A stretch of DNA of 64,000 nt from Allohoeflea poritis (GTDB lineage: Bacteria; Pseudomonadota; Alphaproteobacteria; Rhizobiales; Rhizobiaceae): the NCBI RefSeq assembly GCF_027889715.1, contig NZ_JAPJZH010000001.1, positions 434,001 to 498,000 of the forward strand, written 5' to 3'. Below, piece after piece: positions 16,689-27,585 of this stretch. Both the position numbers and the translations under genes were made by a program. The notes beneath the pieces are model-generated. The model was not told where the DNA came from, did not search any database, and was given only the letters and a program-made list of their open reading frames with translations. How positions within the stretch are numbered: position 1 is the first letter of the stretch; each line of letters opens with the position of its first letter.

Positions 16689-17948
16689 ATGAACACTGCA
16701 GGCGACGGCCGGCCGGATATCATTGTCATTGGGGCCGGCATTGTGGGGCTTTCATCGGCTTTCTCTCTACAGCAAAAGGGTAACTCCGTCCTGATCCTGG
16801 ACCGCAAGGGACCAGCGGCCGAAGCCTCCCGCGGCAATGCGGGTGCATTTGCATTTTCCGAGATCATCCCGCTGGCGACACCCGGCATCATGCGCAAGGC
16901 GCCCCGCTGGTTGCTCGATCCGCTCGGCCCGCTATCGATACCGCCGCGATACGCCTTCAAATTGCTGCCCTGGATGGTGCGCTTCTGGCGCGCCTGCCGG
17001 CCCGAACGGGTCGAGAGCGGCATATATGCGCAGTCGGACCTGATGAACCTTTCAAAGCACGCGCTGCTGCCGTTTCTGAGAAAGACCGGCACCGGCAGCA
17101 TGCTTCGGCGCGACGGAAATCTGCAACTCTATGAGAGCCGCTCCGAATTCGAGGAATCCCTGCCCTATTGGAACGCCAGGGAACGCTGCGACATTCCTTT
17201 CGAGCATATCCACGGATCCTACGCCATTTCGCAATATCAGCCCGGCCTCGACAAACGCTTTGTCTCCGCCACGTTCTCACCCGAGTGGTATTCGATTTCG
17301 GACCCTCTGGAATACGCGCTGACCATAGCCGACATTATCGACAATCGTGGCGGCCGTATCGAAACGGCAGAAGCCGTCGCTATCGAGCCGCAGAGTAACG
17401 GTGCCAGTGTCAAATGTGCGGACGGCAGACAATTCAGCGCCGACAAGGTCATCGTGTGCGCCGGCGCATGGTCGCACAAGCTCGCCGAGACGTTGGGGGA
17501 GCGGATTCCACTTGAGACCGAGCGCGGCTACAACACGACCTTGCCTGACAGCCGATTCGAGTTACGGACGCAACTGACCTTCGGTGCCCACGGCTTCGTT
17601 ATCTCGAAACTGAATTCAGGCATACGCGTGGGCGGTGCCGTCGAACTCGGCGGCCTTACCGCGCCGCCGAATTTCAAACGCGCCGAGGCTTTGCTCGCAA
17701 AGGCCAAGTCCTTCCTGCCTGATCTGCAAACGGAAGGCGGCACCCAGTGGATGGGCTTCAGGCCTTCCCTACCCGACACCCTGCCGGTGATCGGCCCCTC
17801 CACGAAAAGCGACAATGTCATCTACGCTTTCGGACACGGTCATCTGGGCCTGACACAATCTGCCGGCACGGCAATGCTGGTTTCGCAATTGGTGGATAAC
17901 GAGGATGCGTCAATCGATCTGCGGCCGTTCAGGGCGGATCGATTTTAG
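16689..17948 (+). CDS. FAD-dependent D-amino-acid dehydrogenase family protein (DadA-like)
   Basis: A 419-residue flavoprotein of the DAO family. The N-terminal dinucleotide motif is IIVIGAGIVGLSSA, followed by the family segment SRGNAGAFAFSEI (GN.G..), and the C-terminal FAD contact GHGHLGLTQSAGT. Such enzymes oxidise D-amino acids or D-hydroxyproline and pass electrons to the respiratory chain. It follows the DapA-like lyase in the same direction, with a GntR regulator divergent upstream, consistent with a D-hydroxyproline dehydrogenase step. The exact amino acid substrate is inferred from context only. Confidence 0.82.
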   Translation: MNTAGDGRPDIIVIGAGIVGLSSAFSLQQKGNSVLILDRKGPAAEASRGNAGAFAFSEIIPLATPGIMRKAPRWLLDPLGPLSIPPRYAFKLLPWMVRFWRACRPERVESGIYAQSDLMNLSKHALLPFLRKTGTGSMLRRDGNLQLYESRSEFEESLPYWNARERCDIPFEHIHGSYAISQYQPGLDKRFVSATFSPEWYSISDPLEYALTIADIIDNRGGRIETAEAVAIEPQSNGASVKCADGRQFSADKVIVCAGAWSHKLAETLGERIPLETERGYNTTLPDSRFELRTQLTFGAHGFVISKLNSGIRVGGAVELGGLTAPPNFKRAEALLAKAKSFLPDLQTEGGTQWMGFRPSLPDTLPVIGPSTKSDNVIYAFGHGHLGLTQSAGTAMLVSQLVDNEDASIDLRPFRADRF

Positions 17949-18634
17949 GATGGAAATGGGCAATCGGCCGCAGGTTTGCTGTCCCCAAAAAGAGGAAAGA
18001 CGCTGGCCTCGGCCAGCGCCCCCCTGTTCAAACGTGGTCGCCAATCAGATTTTCCGCGTCGACCGTTAGGCCTCTCGCGAACACTGCTTAACGCCCGCGT
18101 CCGCTTGGCCGTTGCCCCGTTAGACGGCGCTTCCGGCCTGTGCGGCTCTACAGACCGGAAGGTCCGCTAACCGCTTGCTGTTGTCGCACATGCATCCGCT
18201 TTTACAGCGCCCTGCGTGCCTCACGGTTTTCCGGTCGGGGCGTCAGAGACGTTCCTGGCCGGGCCGCTCACAGGATGTTGGGCTGTCCGATCAATTGTCT
18301 CCCAATTGGCGGTCGGGAATTGTCCGGACCCAACGCGTACATATTGGGCCGGATGGGCCGGATGTGTCGAGTCGAAGTATTCCACAGTGGATAACTCAGG
18401 GGATAATTCCACGCCCGATTTCCTATGCTATTGATAGGATTGAAAATAAGATTTTCCCTCGGTGTACGGAACCGCACCAATGCGTCTTCGCGTACCCATC
18501 CAACGCATATCCGGGCGACGGATTTATTACGTTTCCTTGACATTGCCGCGAAGGAATTCGGCGACGCCAGCCGGAAGTTGACTTGGATCGCCGGGCATGT
18601 TCCCACATGCCGTCCAGCAAAAGGGATTCCTGCA
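17949..18634. other. 686-base stretch without a convincing gene
   Basis: Only short frames with poor starts are present. A perfect hairpin, CGCTGGCC (18001-18008) and GGCCAGCG (18011-18018), lies 52 bases after the dehydrogenase stop and may end its transcript, although no T-run follows on the plus strand. The frame of the downstream Nudix gene is open back to 18425, but that extension reads as non-coding. No tRNA, repeat or IS end was recognised. Confidence 0.5.
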
Positions 18635-20271
<1,637 letters not shown>

Positions 20272-20329
20272 TTAAAGCGTCGCCGTCGCGCAAAACGGCG
20301 GGGATGAAGGCGCTAAAGAGCTCTGGATA

Positions 20330-20842
20330 TCAGCGCATTATCTCAAGAAACGCAAAACCGCCCGCGGTCAGCGCCGCATAGGAGCCGAAGATGGCCGCAA
20401 CTGAAGCGATCATGCAAAAGCGTCCCCATTGAGACAGAAATCGGGATTTCGCGCTGTCGTGGATGAACGGCTCTTCGAAATCGACCGTCTGCTCGTAAAG
20501 GGCATGCGCATGCAGATATTGTCTCAGCCAGGACAGGCCGGGAACCATCACGCACAGCAAGACGGCGGCAAAAAACCAGGCGAGGACAATGGCCAGGTCA
20601 CCCAGCGTGGCACCGGCCTGCGCGTGATTTGCCGTGTAGAACACCACCGCACATGCGGAGCCCACTGCCGCTGCAAGCGCGGGTGCCGCAACCGCCGACA
20701 TTTCCAACAGGCCGATACGTTCCAACTGCTCGCGCAAATTGTCGGTGTGCCTGATCTGGGCGTCCTTGCCGCCCTCGAGTATTAAAGCCAGTTCGCTACC
20801 ATTGGCCACAGTCTTACTCCCAACACTACGTTCCCACTGCAT
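20330..20842 (-). CDS. Small membrane protein, function unknown
   Basis: About 170 residues with three predicted membrane helices: around MSAVAAPALAAAVGSACAVVFYTA, LAIVLAWFFAAVLLCVMVPG, and the C-terminal MIASVAAIFGSYAALTAGGFAF. The soluble N-terminus and the loop with YEQTVDFEEPF are polar. The ATG at 20842 is chosen, with gtgggg just upstream; a second ATG lies four codons earlier and the frame is open to 20989. No family is recognised. It is divergent from the MFS gene. Confidence 0.55.
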   Translation of the reverse strand: MQWERSVGSKTVANGSELALILEGGKDAQIRHTDNLREQLERIGLLEMSAVAAPALAAAVGSACAVVFYTANHAQAGATLGDLAIVLAWFFAAVLLCVMVPGLSWLRQYLHAHALYEQTVDFEEPFIHDSAKSRFLSQWGRFCMIASVAAIFGSYAALTAGGFAFLEIMR

Positions 20843-21080
20843 GTCCCCACGCATGGAGGGTGGCCGGCAATAAGGGCGTGGATGTGGTTCCCTTGCCCGC
20901 GGCGGATCAAACTTGCTTACAGTGTTAAATATTTCGGGCGCGAACGCTGGGCGCTTCAACCGCCTGCTGGCGGTATGGCCGAGGCGCACGGTTTTCGACC
21001 CGCTTTCGCCGATTTCAAACTATTGGCGCCAATTCGAGCACTCTGCGCTACTATTGCCGGCAAAGAATTGAGGGATCCCC

Positions 21081-22322
21081 ATGTCGCCTATCGCTAAGTT
21101 TGCCCTCCTCGCCGTCGTTTTCGTCGATCTGATCGGCCAGGGGCTGGTCTTTCCGATCATCAATGAACTCGTCATGGATCCGAAACTGACGTTTCTGCCG
21201 GTCTCGTCTTCGGACGCCACACGCCATTTCGACTACGGCCTTGTCATCGGCATATTTTTCCTCTGCTGGTTCTTCGGTGGCGTTTACGTCGCGAAAATTT
21301 CCGACACAATCGGCCGCAAGCGTGCCATCATGATCTGCCTTTTCGGCGCGCTGGCCGGTTATGCCATCACCATTCTCGCCCTGTTCGCCGATAGCCTGTG
21401 GCTGTTGATCCTCGGCCGCGGAATAACCGGCTTCACGGCTGGAAACCAGCCGATCGCCCAGGCGGCGATGATCGACGCCAGCCGCACCGACGAGGAAAAG
21501 GCGCGCAACATGGGCTACATCGTGACCGGCATCAGCGCCGGGCTGGTCGGCGGACCGATCATCGGCGGCCTTTTATCCGACCCGGCGATACTCGGAAGCT
21601 TCGCCAGCATCAAAATGCCGTTCTACGGCGCTTTCGTTCTTGTGCTCGTCACGATCCTGCTGGTGCAGTTCACCTATCGGGATGTGAAGACGACCCGGGA
21701 GAAACTTGAAATCAGGCCCATGGAGGTTTTCACCCAGCTGGTCCGCATCCGCGAGAAGCCGGTCGTCATGCGGCTATACACCGTGTTTCTGAGCTTCATG
21801 GCCGCCAATGTGACCTTCTATGTCTTCATGGACAATTATCTGAGCAGCGAATTCCAGATCGGCCTTTTCGGAACGAACATGGCGATGATGGTTCTTGGCG
21901 CGGCGCTCGCCACATCGAGCACATTCCTGGTCACGCCCATCCTCAGTCGCTTCGGCAAATTGCCGGTGATCGTGACGGTGACCGTAACCATGGCATTGAG
22001 CGGAATCCTGTTCGTACTGACCCCGATACCGGCCCTTTGTTACGTCTTCATCGCCACATTCTATTTCGGCTTCGGCATCGCCTACCCGGCCCTGCTCGGT
22101 CTTTTCTCTGCAAGCGTGTCGGATGAGGAACAGGGTTGGGTCATGGGCATCTGCACGGCCGCCTTCACGCTTGCGGCCGGCGTTTTTTCGCTGGTCGGCG
22201 GCCTGATGATGGCGGTCGATCTGCGTCTGCCATTTTACATTTGCGTGGCCGCCGCACTGCTTGCGCTTGTGCTCATCCGCACCACTTGGCGACATCCGGA
22301 TATCGATGCGATTGTCAGGTAA
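21081..22322 (+). CDS. MFS transporter, DHA1/tetracycline-resistance-like
   Basis: A 413-residue inner-membrane protein with 12 predicted helices. The loop after helix 2 (AKISDTIGRKRAIMI) is the MFS motif A, and GRGITGFTAGNQPIAQAAMID resembles motif B/C of drug:proton antiporters of the DHA1 group. An aagaattgaggga ribosome region precedes the ATG. It ends five bases before the convergent amidase gene, leaving no space for a terminator. The substrate is unknown. Confidence 0.8.
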   Translation: MSPIAKFALLAVVFVDLIGQGLVFPIINELVMDPKLTFLPVSSSDATRHFDYGLVIGIFFLCWFFGGVYVAKISDTIGRKRAIMICLFGALAGYAITILALFADSLWLLILGRGITGFTAGNQPIAQAAMIDASRTDEEKARNMGYIVTGISAGLVGGPIIGGLLSDPAILGSFASIKMPFYGAFVLVLVTILLVQFTYRDVKTTREKLEIRPMEVFTQLVRIREKPVVMRLYTVFLSFMAANVTFYVFMDNYLSSEFQIGLFGTNMAMMVLGAALATSSTFLVTPILSRFGKLPVIVTVTVTMALSGILFVLTPIPALCYVFIATFYFGFGIAYPALLGLFSASVSDEEQGWVMGICTAAFTLAAGVFSLVGGLMMAVDLRLPFYICVAAALLALVLIRTTWRHPDIDAIVR

Positions 22323-22327
22323 ATCCG

Positions 22328-23743
22328 TTATCCGCGCTCGAAGAGCCGCTCGGCCATGACGCCAACGCGCTGCTCGACAGCTTCGCAGGCATCCAGGATG
22401 AGGTCTTCCCGGAAGCGCCGCCCCACGATCTGGATGCCGACGGGCAGCCCGTCATTGTAGTTTGCCGGCACATTGCCGGCGGGAAGTCCGACGAAATTCA
22501 TGGAATAGCCGTAGACGGACGAACCAAGCGCGTCGACAACGCCGTCAACGCCCTTGGTATCGCAGTCCCAGGAATAGGTCGGGTGCGGCAGGAAGGGTGT
22601 CAGGACCAGCGGATACTCCTCAAGGAACAGCGACCACTCGCGCGCGTAGTGCGAACGCCTGGCGAGGCCGCGCAGGAGATCGTCTCCCTCATAGGCACCG
22701 AAATATTCGAAATAGTCCTTGAAGATCGCATTGATCGTATCGCTGCCATAGGCGTCGATATCCTTGGCCATCAGGGCCTTGACCTCGCCGAACAGACACT
22801 TGCCTGCTTCATGGGCAATCTCGCGCACCAGCGGCGGCTCGACTTCGAAGACCTCGTATCCGGCGTCAACAAGTGCGTCGCGCGCCGTATCAAGCGCCTT
22901 TTCAACAGCCGGATCGAGATCGAACTCAAACGTGTTCTTGGTGAACGCCACCCTGACCGGGCCTTCCAGCGGCGCAGCGTCAAGCGGCAGCGGCACCATC
23001 CAGGGATCGCGCGGATCGGGCCTCACAAGCTCGCGCATGGCAAGGCGGACATCGCGCACCTCGCGGGCAATCACGCCCTGCACCGACATGAGCTGTGCCA
23101 GCAATCCGCGCTCGGCGGGGGCAGACGGATTATAGGCCGGCACACGCCCGAGGCTCGGCTTTACCGACGTCGCACCCGTTGCCGCCGGTGGAAAGCGCAA
23201 TGAGCCGGCGATGTCGTTGCCATGGGCTAGCGCGCCCATGCCGGACATGACCGCCGCGGCCGCGCCGCCGGACGAGCCTCCGGCCGTCGCCCAATCGTTC
23301 CACGGATTGAATGTGCGACCGTGCAGCTCATTGACCGTGGTCACACGGAATGAGAACTCCGGCGTGTTCGTGCGTCCGATCACAATCGCACCGGCTTTCT
23401 TGAAATTTGCCGCGACCGGAGAATCGGCAGGTGCTATGACGTCCTTGAACGCGGTGACGCCGTTGGGGGTCGCTTTGCCTGCCTGGTCGACATTTTCCTT
23501 GATCGTCACCGGCACGCCGTGCAACGGACCAACTGGTCCGGATTGACGCAATTGCATGTCCATCGCCTCGGCTTCGACAATCGCCTCGTCGCCGAAATCG
23601 TCGACAACGGCGTTGATCCCACCGTTGCGCTCACGCATGCGATCAACGGCGGCGGTTACCGCCTCCTTCGACGATATCGTGCCCGCCGCGATCGCATCTG
23701 CAAGATCGCAGGCGCTCATCTGCCACAGTGGACGTTCGGTCAT
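22328..23743 (-). CDS. Amidase signature family enzyme
   Basis: A 471-residue cytoplasmic amidase. The Ser-cisSer-Lys triad is visible: Lys in VTIKENVD, the cis-Ser in the Gly/Ser-rich GGSSGGAAAA, and the nucleophile in GNDIAGSLRFP. The length is normal for the GatA/AtzF/nicotinamidase-like group, but no GatB or GatC is nearby, so it is a catabolic amidase rather than the tRNA amidotransferase. A gggagg ribosome site precedes the ATG. The natural amide is not deducible. Confidence 0.88.
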   Translation of the reverse strand: MTERPLWQMSACDLADAIAAGTISSKEAVTAAVDRMRERNGGINAVVDDFGDEAIVEAEAMDMQLRQSGPVGPLHGVPVTIKENVDQAGKATPNGVTAFKDVIAPADSPVAANFKKAGAIVIGRTNTPEFSFRVTTVNELHGRTFNPWNDWATAGGSSGGAAAAVMSGMGALAHGNDIAGSLRFPPAATGATSVKPSLGRVPAYNPSAPAERGLLAQLMSVQGVIAREVRDVRLAMRELVRPDPRDPWMVPLPLDAAPLEGPVRVAFTKNTFEFDLDPAVEKALDTARDALVDAGYEVFEVEPPLVREIAHEAGKCLFGEVKALMAKDIDAYGSDTINAIFKDYFEYFGAYEGDDLLRGLARRSHYAREWSLFLEEYPLVLTPFLPHPTYSWDCDTKGVDGVVDALGSSVYGYSMNFVGLPAGNVPANYNDGLPVGIQIVGRRFREDLILDACEAVEQRVGVMAERLFERG

Positions 23744-23942
23744 TGATGGCCTCCCAACAAGCGTTCCGGTGAATTCAGGAGCTTTTGCGTATCATTCCTG
23801 GGGCGCCGGGTGAATTCCCCGCCAACTGAATCAGAGGAATGTGAACTTCCAGAAGACAAAGGACCAGGATCGATCCAAACAATCGGGTGCCGGGGCAAAA
23901 CATCTTGCGCTTCGCCGCCTTGTCCGATCATATGATAGCACC

Positions 23943-24404
23943 ATGGACGAAAAATTAGATCAGATTGACAAAGACATCATTGCGGCCATGCAGTCCGACG
24001 CGGCGCTTTCGCAGCGGCGGCTCGCTGAAAAGATCGGCCTGTCGCAAAACGCCTGCTGGCGGCGGTTGCGGCGTCTTTATGCGGACGGCGTGATCACCGG
24101 ATCGACAATCCGGCTGGACCGGCAGAAGCTCGGGCTCGGGCTGGTCGTTTTCATGATGGTGCGGACGCGGCATCATTCCTCGGACTGGCTGAATGAATTC
24201 CGCCGGATCGTCCTCAACCTGCCGGAGGTGGTGGACTTCTTCCGGATCGGCGGCGAATACGACTATATGATCAAGATCGTGACGGAGAACATGGACAGCT
24301 ACGACAAGGTCTATCAGCGATTGATAGAACAGATTGAACTCGACTCGGTCACCTCGCATTTCTCGATGGAGTCGATTGCCGAACAGCGACCGTTACACGT
24401 TTAA
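23943..24404 (+). CDS. Lrp/AsnC family transcriptional regulator
   Basis: A 153-residue regulator with an N-terminal AsnC-type helix-turn-helix (LDQIDKDIIAAMQSDAALSQRRLAEKIGLSQ split over residues 4-35) and a C-terminal RAM ligand domain (EVVDFFRIGGEYDYMIKIV). The ATG at 23943 gives the normal length; the frame is open to 23841. A small palindrome, ATCATATGAT at 23927-23936, lies directly upstream. It is followed by the aminotransferase and TRAP genes in the same direction, which it probably controls in response to an amino acid. Confidence 0.85.
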   Translation: MDEKLDQIDKDIIAAMQSDAALSQRRLAEKIGLSQNACWRRLRRLYADGVITGSTIRLDRQKLGLGLVVFMMVRTRHHSSDWLNEFRRIVLNLPEVVDFFRIGGEYDYMIKIVTENMDSYDKVYQRLIEQIELDSVTSHFSMESIAEQRPLHV

Positions 24405-24521
24405 ATGATCGCTTCTTTGAGCTTTTCTGGGTCATTTGATCGAAATTTTCCGCAAACGTGTGACGATTCGGATCAATCTCGCGCCATCTCCGTGTTATTT
24501 TCGTGTCCGGGAGGAACCGCA

Positions 24522-25982
24522 ATGGCGCTGGACGCGTTTCGCAAATCTCTACAGTCCAACAACAACATTCTGGCCGCAATCCGCGATGGCGTGATCGGCG
24601 ACGGCGCCCGGATACCCGGCCTGTTCGGCGATGTCGCACTGGTCTATGCCGATTATGTCGCATCGGGCCGCGCGCTCACCCAGGTCGAGGACTATATACG
24701 CGACGCGGTTCTGCCTTACTACGCCAACAGCCACACCGAGGCGTCCTATTGCGGCGCCTACATGACCCGGATGCGCGGTGCGGCGCGGGCCGAGATCGCG
24801 CGGCTGACCCGGGCCAGAGGATGTTCGGTAATATTTGCGGGTTCCGGCGCAACGGCGGGTGTGAACCGCCTTGTGCATCTGTTCGGTGTGAACACGGCCC
24901 GCAAGGCGGTTGTTTTTGTCGGGCCTTATGAGCACCATTCCAACCTTCTGCCGTGGCGCGAGAGCCGGGCGCGGGTCATCGAGATACCGGAAGGCGAAAG
25001 CGGCGGACCTGATCTGGCAGCATTGGAAGATGAACTGCGCGCAAATGCCGACGCCGACCTAAAGATCGGCGCGTTCTCGGCCGCCTCGAACGTTACCGGG
25101 ATAATCACCGACACAGAAGCCACGACGCGGTTGCTGAAGCGGCACGAAGCGCTAGCGGTCTGGGATTATGCCGGTGGCGGCCCCTATCTTCCCATCGATA
25201 TGGCCCCCACGCCCGAAACCATGAAGGACGCGGTTGTCGTCTCGCCCCACAAGTTTCCGGGCGGACCGGGCGCAAGCGGCGTGCTGATCGTTCGCGACCG
25301 CGCCGTTGTCCCGGGGCGGCCCTCCTGGCCCGGCGGCGGAACGGTGACGTTCGTATCGCCCTGGGAGCAGGTCTACAGCGCCAGCCCGGTGGCGCGGGAA
25401 GAAGCGGGAACGCCCAACGTGGTCGGCGATATCCGCGCCGCTCTGGCCTTCATCGTCAAGGACGCGATCGGAACGGAGGCAATTGCCGAGCGCGAAGCCG
25501 CGCTCAACGCCATGGCTGTCGCGGGATGGGCGTCTAACAGGCAGCTTCGTCTTCTCGGCGCTGAGCACGCCAACCGTCTGCCGATCTTCTCGTTCCTGGT
25601 GTGTCGGGCTGACGGGCGGCCCTTCCATCACCAGCTCTTCACACGCATGCTGTCCGATGTCTGCGGCATCCAGGCACGCGGGGGCTGCGCCTGTGCGGGC
25701 CCCTATGCACATCGCCTTCTGGGCATTGACGAGACCGCGTCCAGAGCGCTCCTGGCTGATCTGCACGCCGGCAGGGAGTTGCGCAAGCCCGGTTGGGTGC
25801 GCCTGAATTTCAGCTATCTCCTCAACGATACGACCGCGCGCTACATTATCGACAGTGTCAACGCATTGTCGACAAGGCTTGACGCGCTGGAGGTTTATTA
25901 CGATACCGACCCGACGACGGCACGCTTCTCGCCGGTGGCCACCCTGCCCGAGGCCGGGATGGCGGCCGCATCGCCTATGTGA
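24522..25982 (+). CDS. Class V aminotransferase-fold PLP enzyme
   Basis: A 486-residue cytoplasmic PLP enzyme related to cysteine desulfurases and isopenicillin-N epimerases. Seen: the substrate/PLP region SGATAGVNRLVHLFG, AASNVTGIITD, the aspartate in WDYAGGGPYLP, the PLP lysine in SPHKFPGGPGASG, and a C-terminal RGGCACAGPYAHRLLG loop with cysteines near where SufS/IscS carry the catalytic Cys. It is longer than SufS and lacks neighbouring suf genes. The ATG at 24522 follows gggagga. With the Lrp regulator before it and a TRAP transporter after it, an imported sulfur- or amino-containing acid is a likely substrate. Confidence 0.8.
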   Translation: MALDAFRKSLQSNNNILAAIRDGVIGDGARIPGLFGDVALVYADYVASGRALTQVEDYIRDAVLPYYANSHTEASYCGAYMTRMRGAARAEIARLTRARGCSVIFAGSGATAGVNRLVHLFGVNTARKAVVFVGPYEHHSNLLPWRESRARVIEIPEGESGGPDLAALEDELRANADADLKIGAFSAASNVTGIITDTEATTRLLKRHEALAVWDYAGGGPYLPIDMAPTPETMKDAVVVSPHKFPGGPGASGVLIVRDRAVVPGRPSWPGGGTVTFVSPWEQVYSASPVAREEAGTPNVVGDIRAALAFIVKDAIGTEAIAEREAALNAMAVAGWASNRQLRLLGAEHANRLPIFSFLVCRADGRPFHHQLFTRMLSDVCGIQARGGCACAGPYAHRLLGIDETASRALLADLHAGRELRKPGWVRLNFSYLLNDTTARYIIDSVNALSTRLDALEVYYDTDPTTARFSPVATLPEAGMAAASPM

Positions 25983-26046
25983 GGCACAGTCGATTGGAGA
26001 ATGTTCGTGCGCAGTGCCGATAACCGATAAACAAGGAGGAACATGA

Positions 26047-27048
26047 ATGCGTAACATCACTTTTGCCCTGACGATGGGCCTTGCTGTTGCTGCCGCGCCG
26101 GCGGCGGCCGAGGAATGGCGGCTCAACAACTTCCTGCCGGAAACCCGTCCGGAATCGGCCGAACTGGAAAAATTCGTGGCCGATGTGAACGACAAGACCG
26201 GCGGCGAGCACACATTGAAGCTGTTCAGCGGCGGTTCGCTTGGTCTGCCGAACACCGACACCTTGCGGTTCCTGCCGCGCGGCGCGGTGGAAATGAGCCT
26301 GATGTGGGCCAACTATCTGGGCCGTGACGCCCCGGCTCTGAGCTCGGTCGTGGTGCAGGGCACCATCGGGTCGATCGAGGAATTCGAGAAAGCCATCCCG
26401 GTGGTCCGCGAGATTTACGAGGAGGAATTCGCCGATTGGGGAGTCTCCTCGGTGGGTTATGTACCGATCCCGATGCTCTCTGTCTCGGTCTTCTGCCGGG
26501 ACGAACCGGTCAACACGATTGCCGATCTGAAAGAAAAGAAACTGCGCGTCTGGGCGCGCGATCAGGTCGAAACATTCACGCGCCTCGGCGTTGCCGCGCA
26601 GATCATCCCGCAAGAGGAAATGTATGTCGCGATGCGCACCGGGGTCGTCGACTGTGCGCTCTATCCGGCGCTTTACGCCCACACCGTATCGCTCCAGGAA
26701 GTGTCCAAATACGCTTCCTTCCTCTATCCTATGGCGTCCGGTCCTTACGTGATCGGCGTGGCAACGGATAAGTGGGAAGCCGCCGATCCCGCGCTGAAGG
26801 AGGCGGTCGCTGCCGCCGCGGAAGACCTCTGGAACCGGACGAACCAGTACGAGAACGATTACGCCCGAGAGCTGGCGGCCCGCGAAAAGCTGGTTGAACA
26901 GGGTATCGTCTGGGGTGACGACTTTCCGGACGAAGACCGTGAGGCCTTCGTTGCCACCGTCACCGAGATCTGGGCCGATCTGGCTGAAGAGGCAGGTGGC
27001 AAGGCACCGGACTACCGTCAGCGCGTCCTCAACGCTCTTGGCCGCTGA
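26047..27048 (+). CDS. TRAP transporter substrate-binding protein (DctP family)
   Basis: A 333-residue periplasmic binding protein with a signal peptide (MRNITFALTMGLAVAAAPAAA). It captures an organic acid for the TRAP permease. The family features LPRGAVEMSLM, the arginine-containing region KLRVWARDQVETFTRLG that salt-bridges the carboxylate, and GVVDCALYPALYAHTVSLQEV are present. A strong aaggagg ribosome site lies 7 bases before the ATG. It heads a P-Q-M TRAP operon directly after the aminotransferase gene. Confidence 0.9.
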   Translation: MRNITFALTMGLAVAAAPAAAEEWRLNNFLPETRPESAELEKFVADVNDKTGGEHTLKLFSGGSLGLPNTDTLRFLPRGAVEMSLMWANYLGRDAPALSSVVVQGTIGSIEEFEKAIPVVREIYEEEFADWGVSSVGYVPIPMLSVSVFCRDEPVNTIADLKEKKLRVWARDQVETFTRLGVAAQIIPQEEMYVAMRTGVVDCALYPALYAHTVSLQEVSKYASFLYPMASGPYVIGVATDKWEAADPALKEAVAAAAEDLWNRTNQYENDYARELAAREKLVEQGIVWGDDFPDEDREAFVATVTEIWADLAEEAGGKAPDYRQRVLNALGR

Positions 27049-27054
27049 TCGGCG

Positions 27055-27585
27055 GTGGCGTTGAGACACAACATTGCGCAAGGGCTGCATGGTCTGGCCC
27101 TTGCCTGCGCCGCCGCGGCGGCCCTCTGCATGGTGGCAATCGTGGGGATCATCTCGGCCGGCGTCGTCATGCGCAGGCTTGGGACACCCCTGCACATCAC
27201 CGAAGAGGTCGTCGGGCTGCTGCTGAGTGTCACGCTGCTTCTCGGCCTTCCGATGGTCACACTCAAATCCCGGCACGTGCGGGTTGCCATTGTGGCCGAC
27301 AATGTGCGTGGCGCATGGGCCATCGGCCTTTCGGTCGCTGCACTTATCCTTGGCGTTGCATTCTTTGCCTGGCTGGCGATCGAAACAATACCCTGGTTCG
27401 AGTTCGCCTATGACCGTAACCTCAAAACCCTGACCACGCGTATTCTGCTTTATCCCTGGATGGCCGTCATGCCGCTGGCCCTGGTGCTGTCGGGTACAAT
27501 CCTCATCGCCCGTCTCGCCGGGATCATTCCGCAGAAAGGCGAAGTCCCACCTGCATCCTCACAGACAGGCGGAACCGGCACGTGA
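27055..27585 (+). CDS. TRAP transporter small permease (DctQ family)
   Basis: A 176-residue inner-membrane protein with four predicted helices, the small subunit of the tripartite transporter. It begins with a GTG six bases after the DctP-type gene and overlaps the large-permease start by GTGA, so the three genes are translationally coupled. The segment RRLGTPLHITEEVVGLLL is typical of DctQ proteins. Identity rests on size, topology and the sandwiched position. Confidence 0.88.
   Translation: MALRHNIAQGLHGLALACAAAAALCMVAIVGIISAGVVMRRLGTPLHITEEVVGLLLSVTLLLGLPMVTLKSRHVRVAIVADNVRGAWAIGLSVAALILGVAFFAWLAIETIPWFEFAYDRNLKTLTTRILLYPWMAVMPLALVLSGTILIARLAGIIPQKGEVPPASSQTGGTGT

Noticed and set aside
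18140-18540. Short plus-strand frames before the Nudix gene
   Set aside because: Weak starts, mutually overlapping in different frames, unlike the codon use of neighbours.
22136-23203. 355-codon plus-strand frame across the MFS and amidase genes
   Set aside because: It runs antisense through the amidase, whose catalytic motifs are intact; composition is an artefact of high GC.
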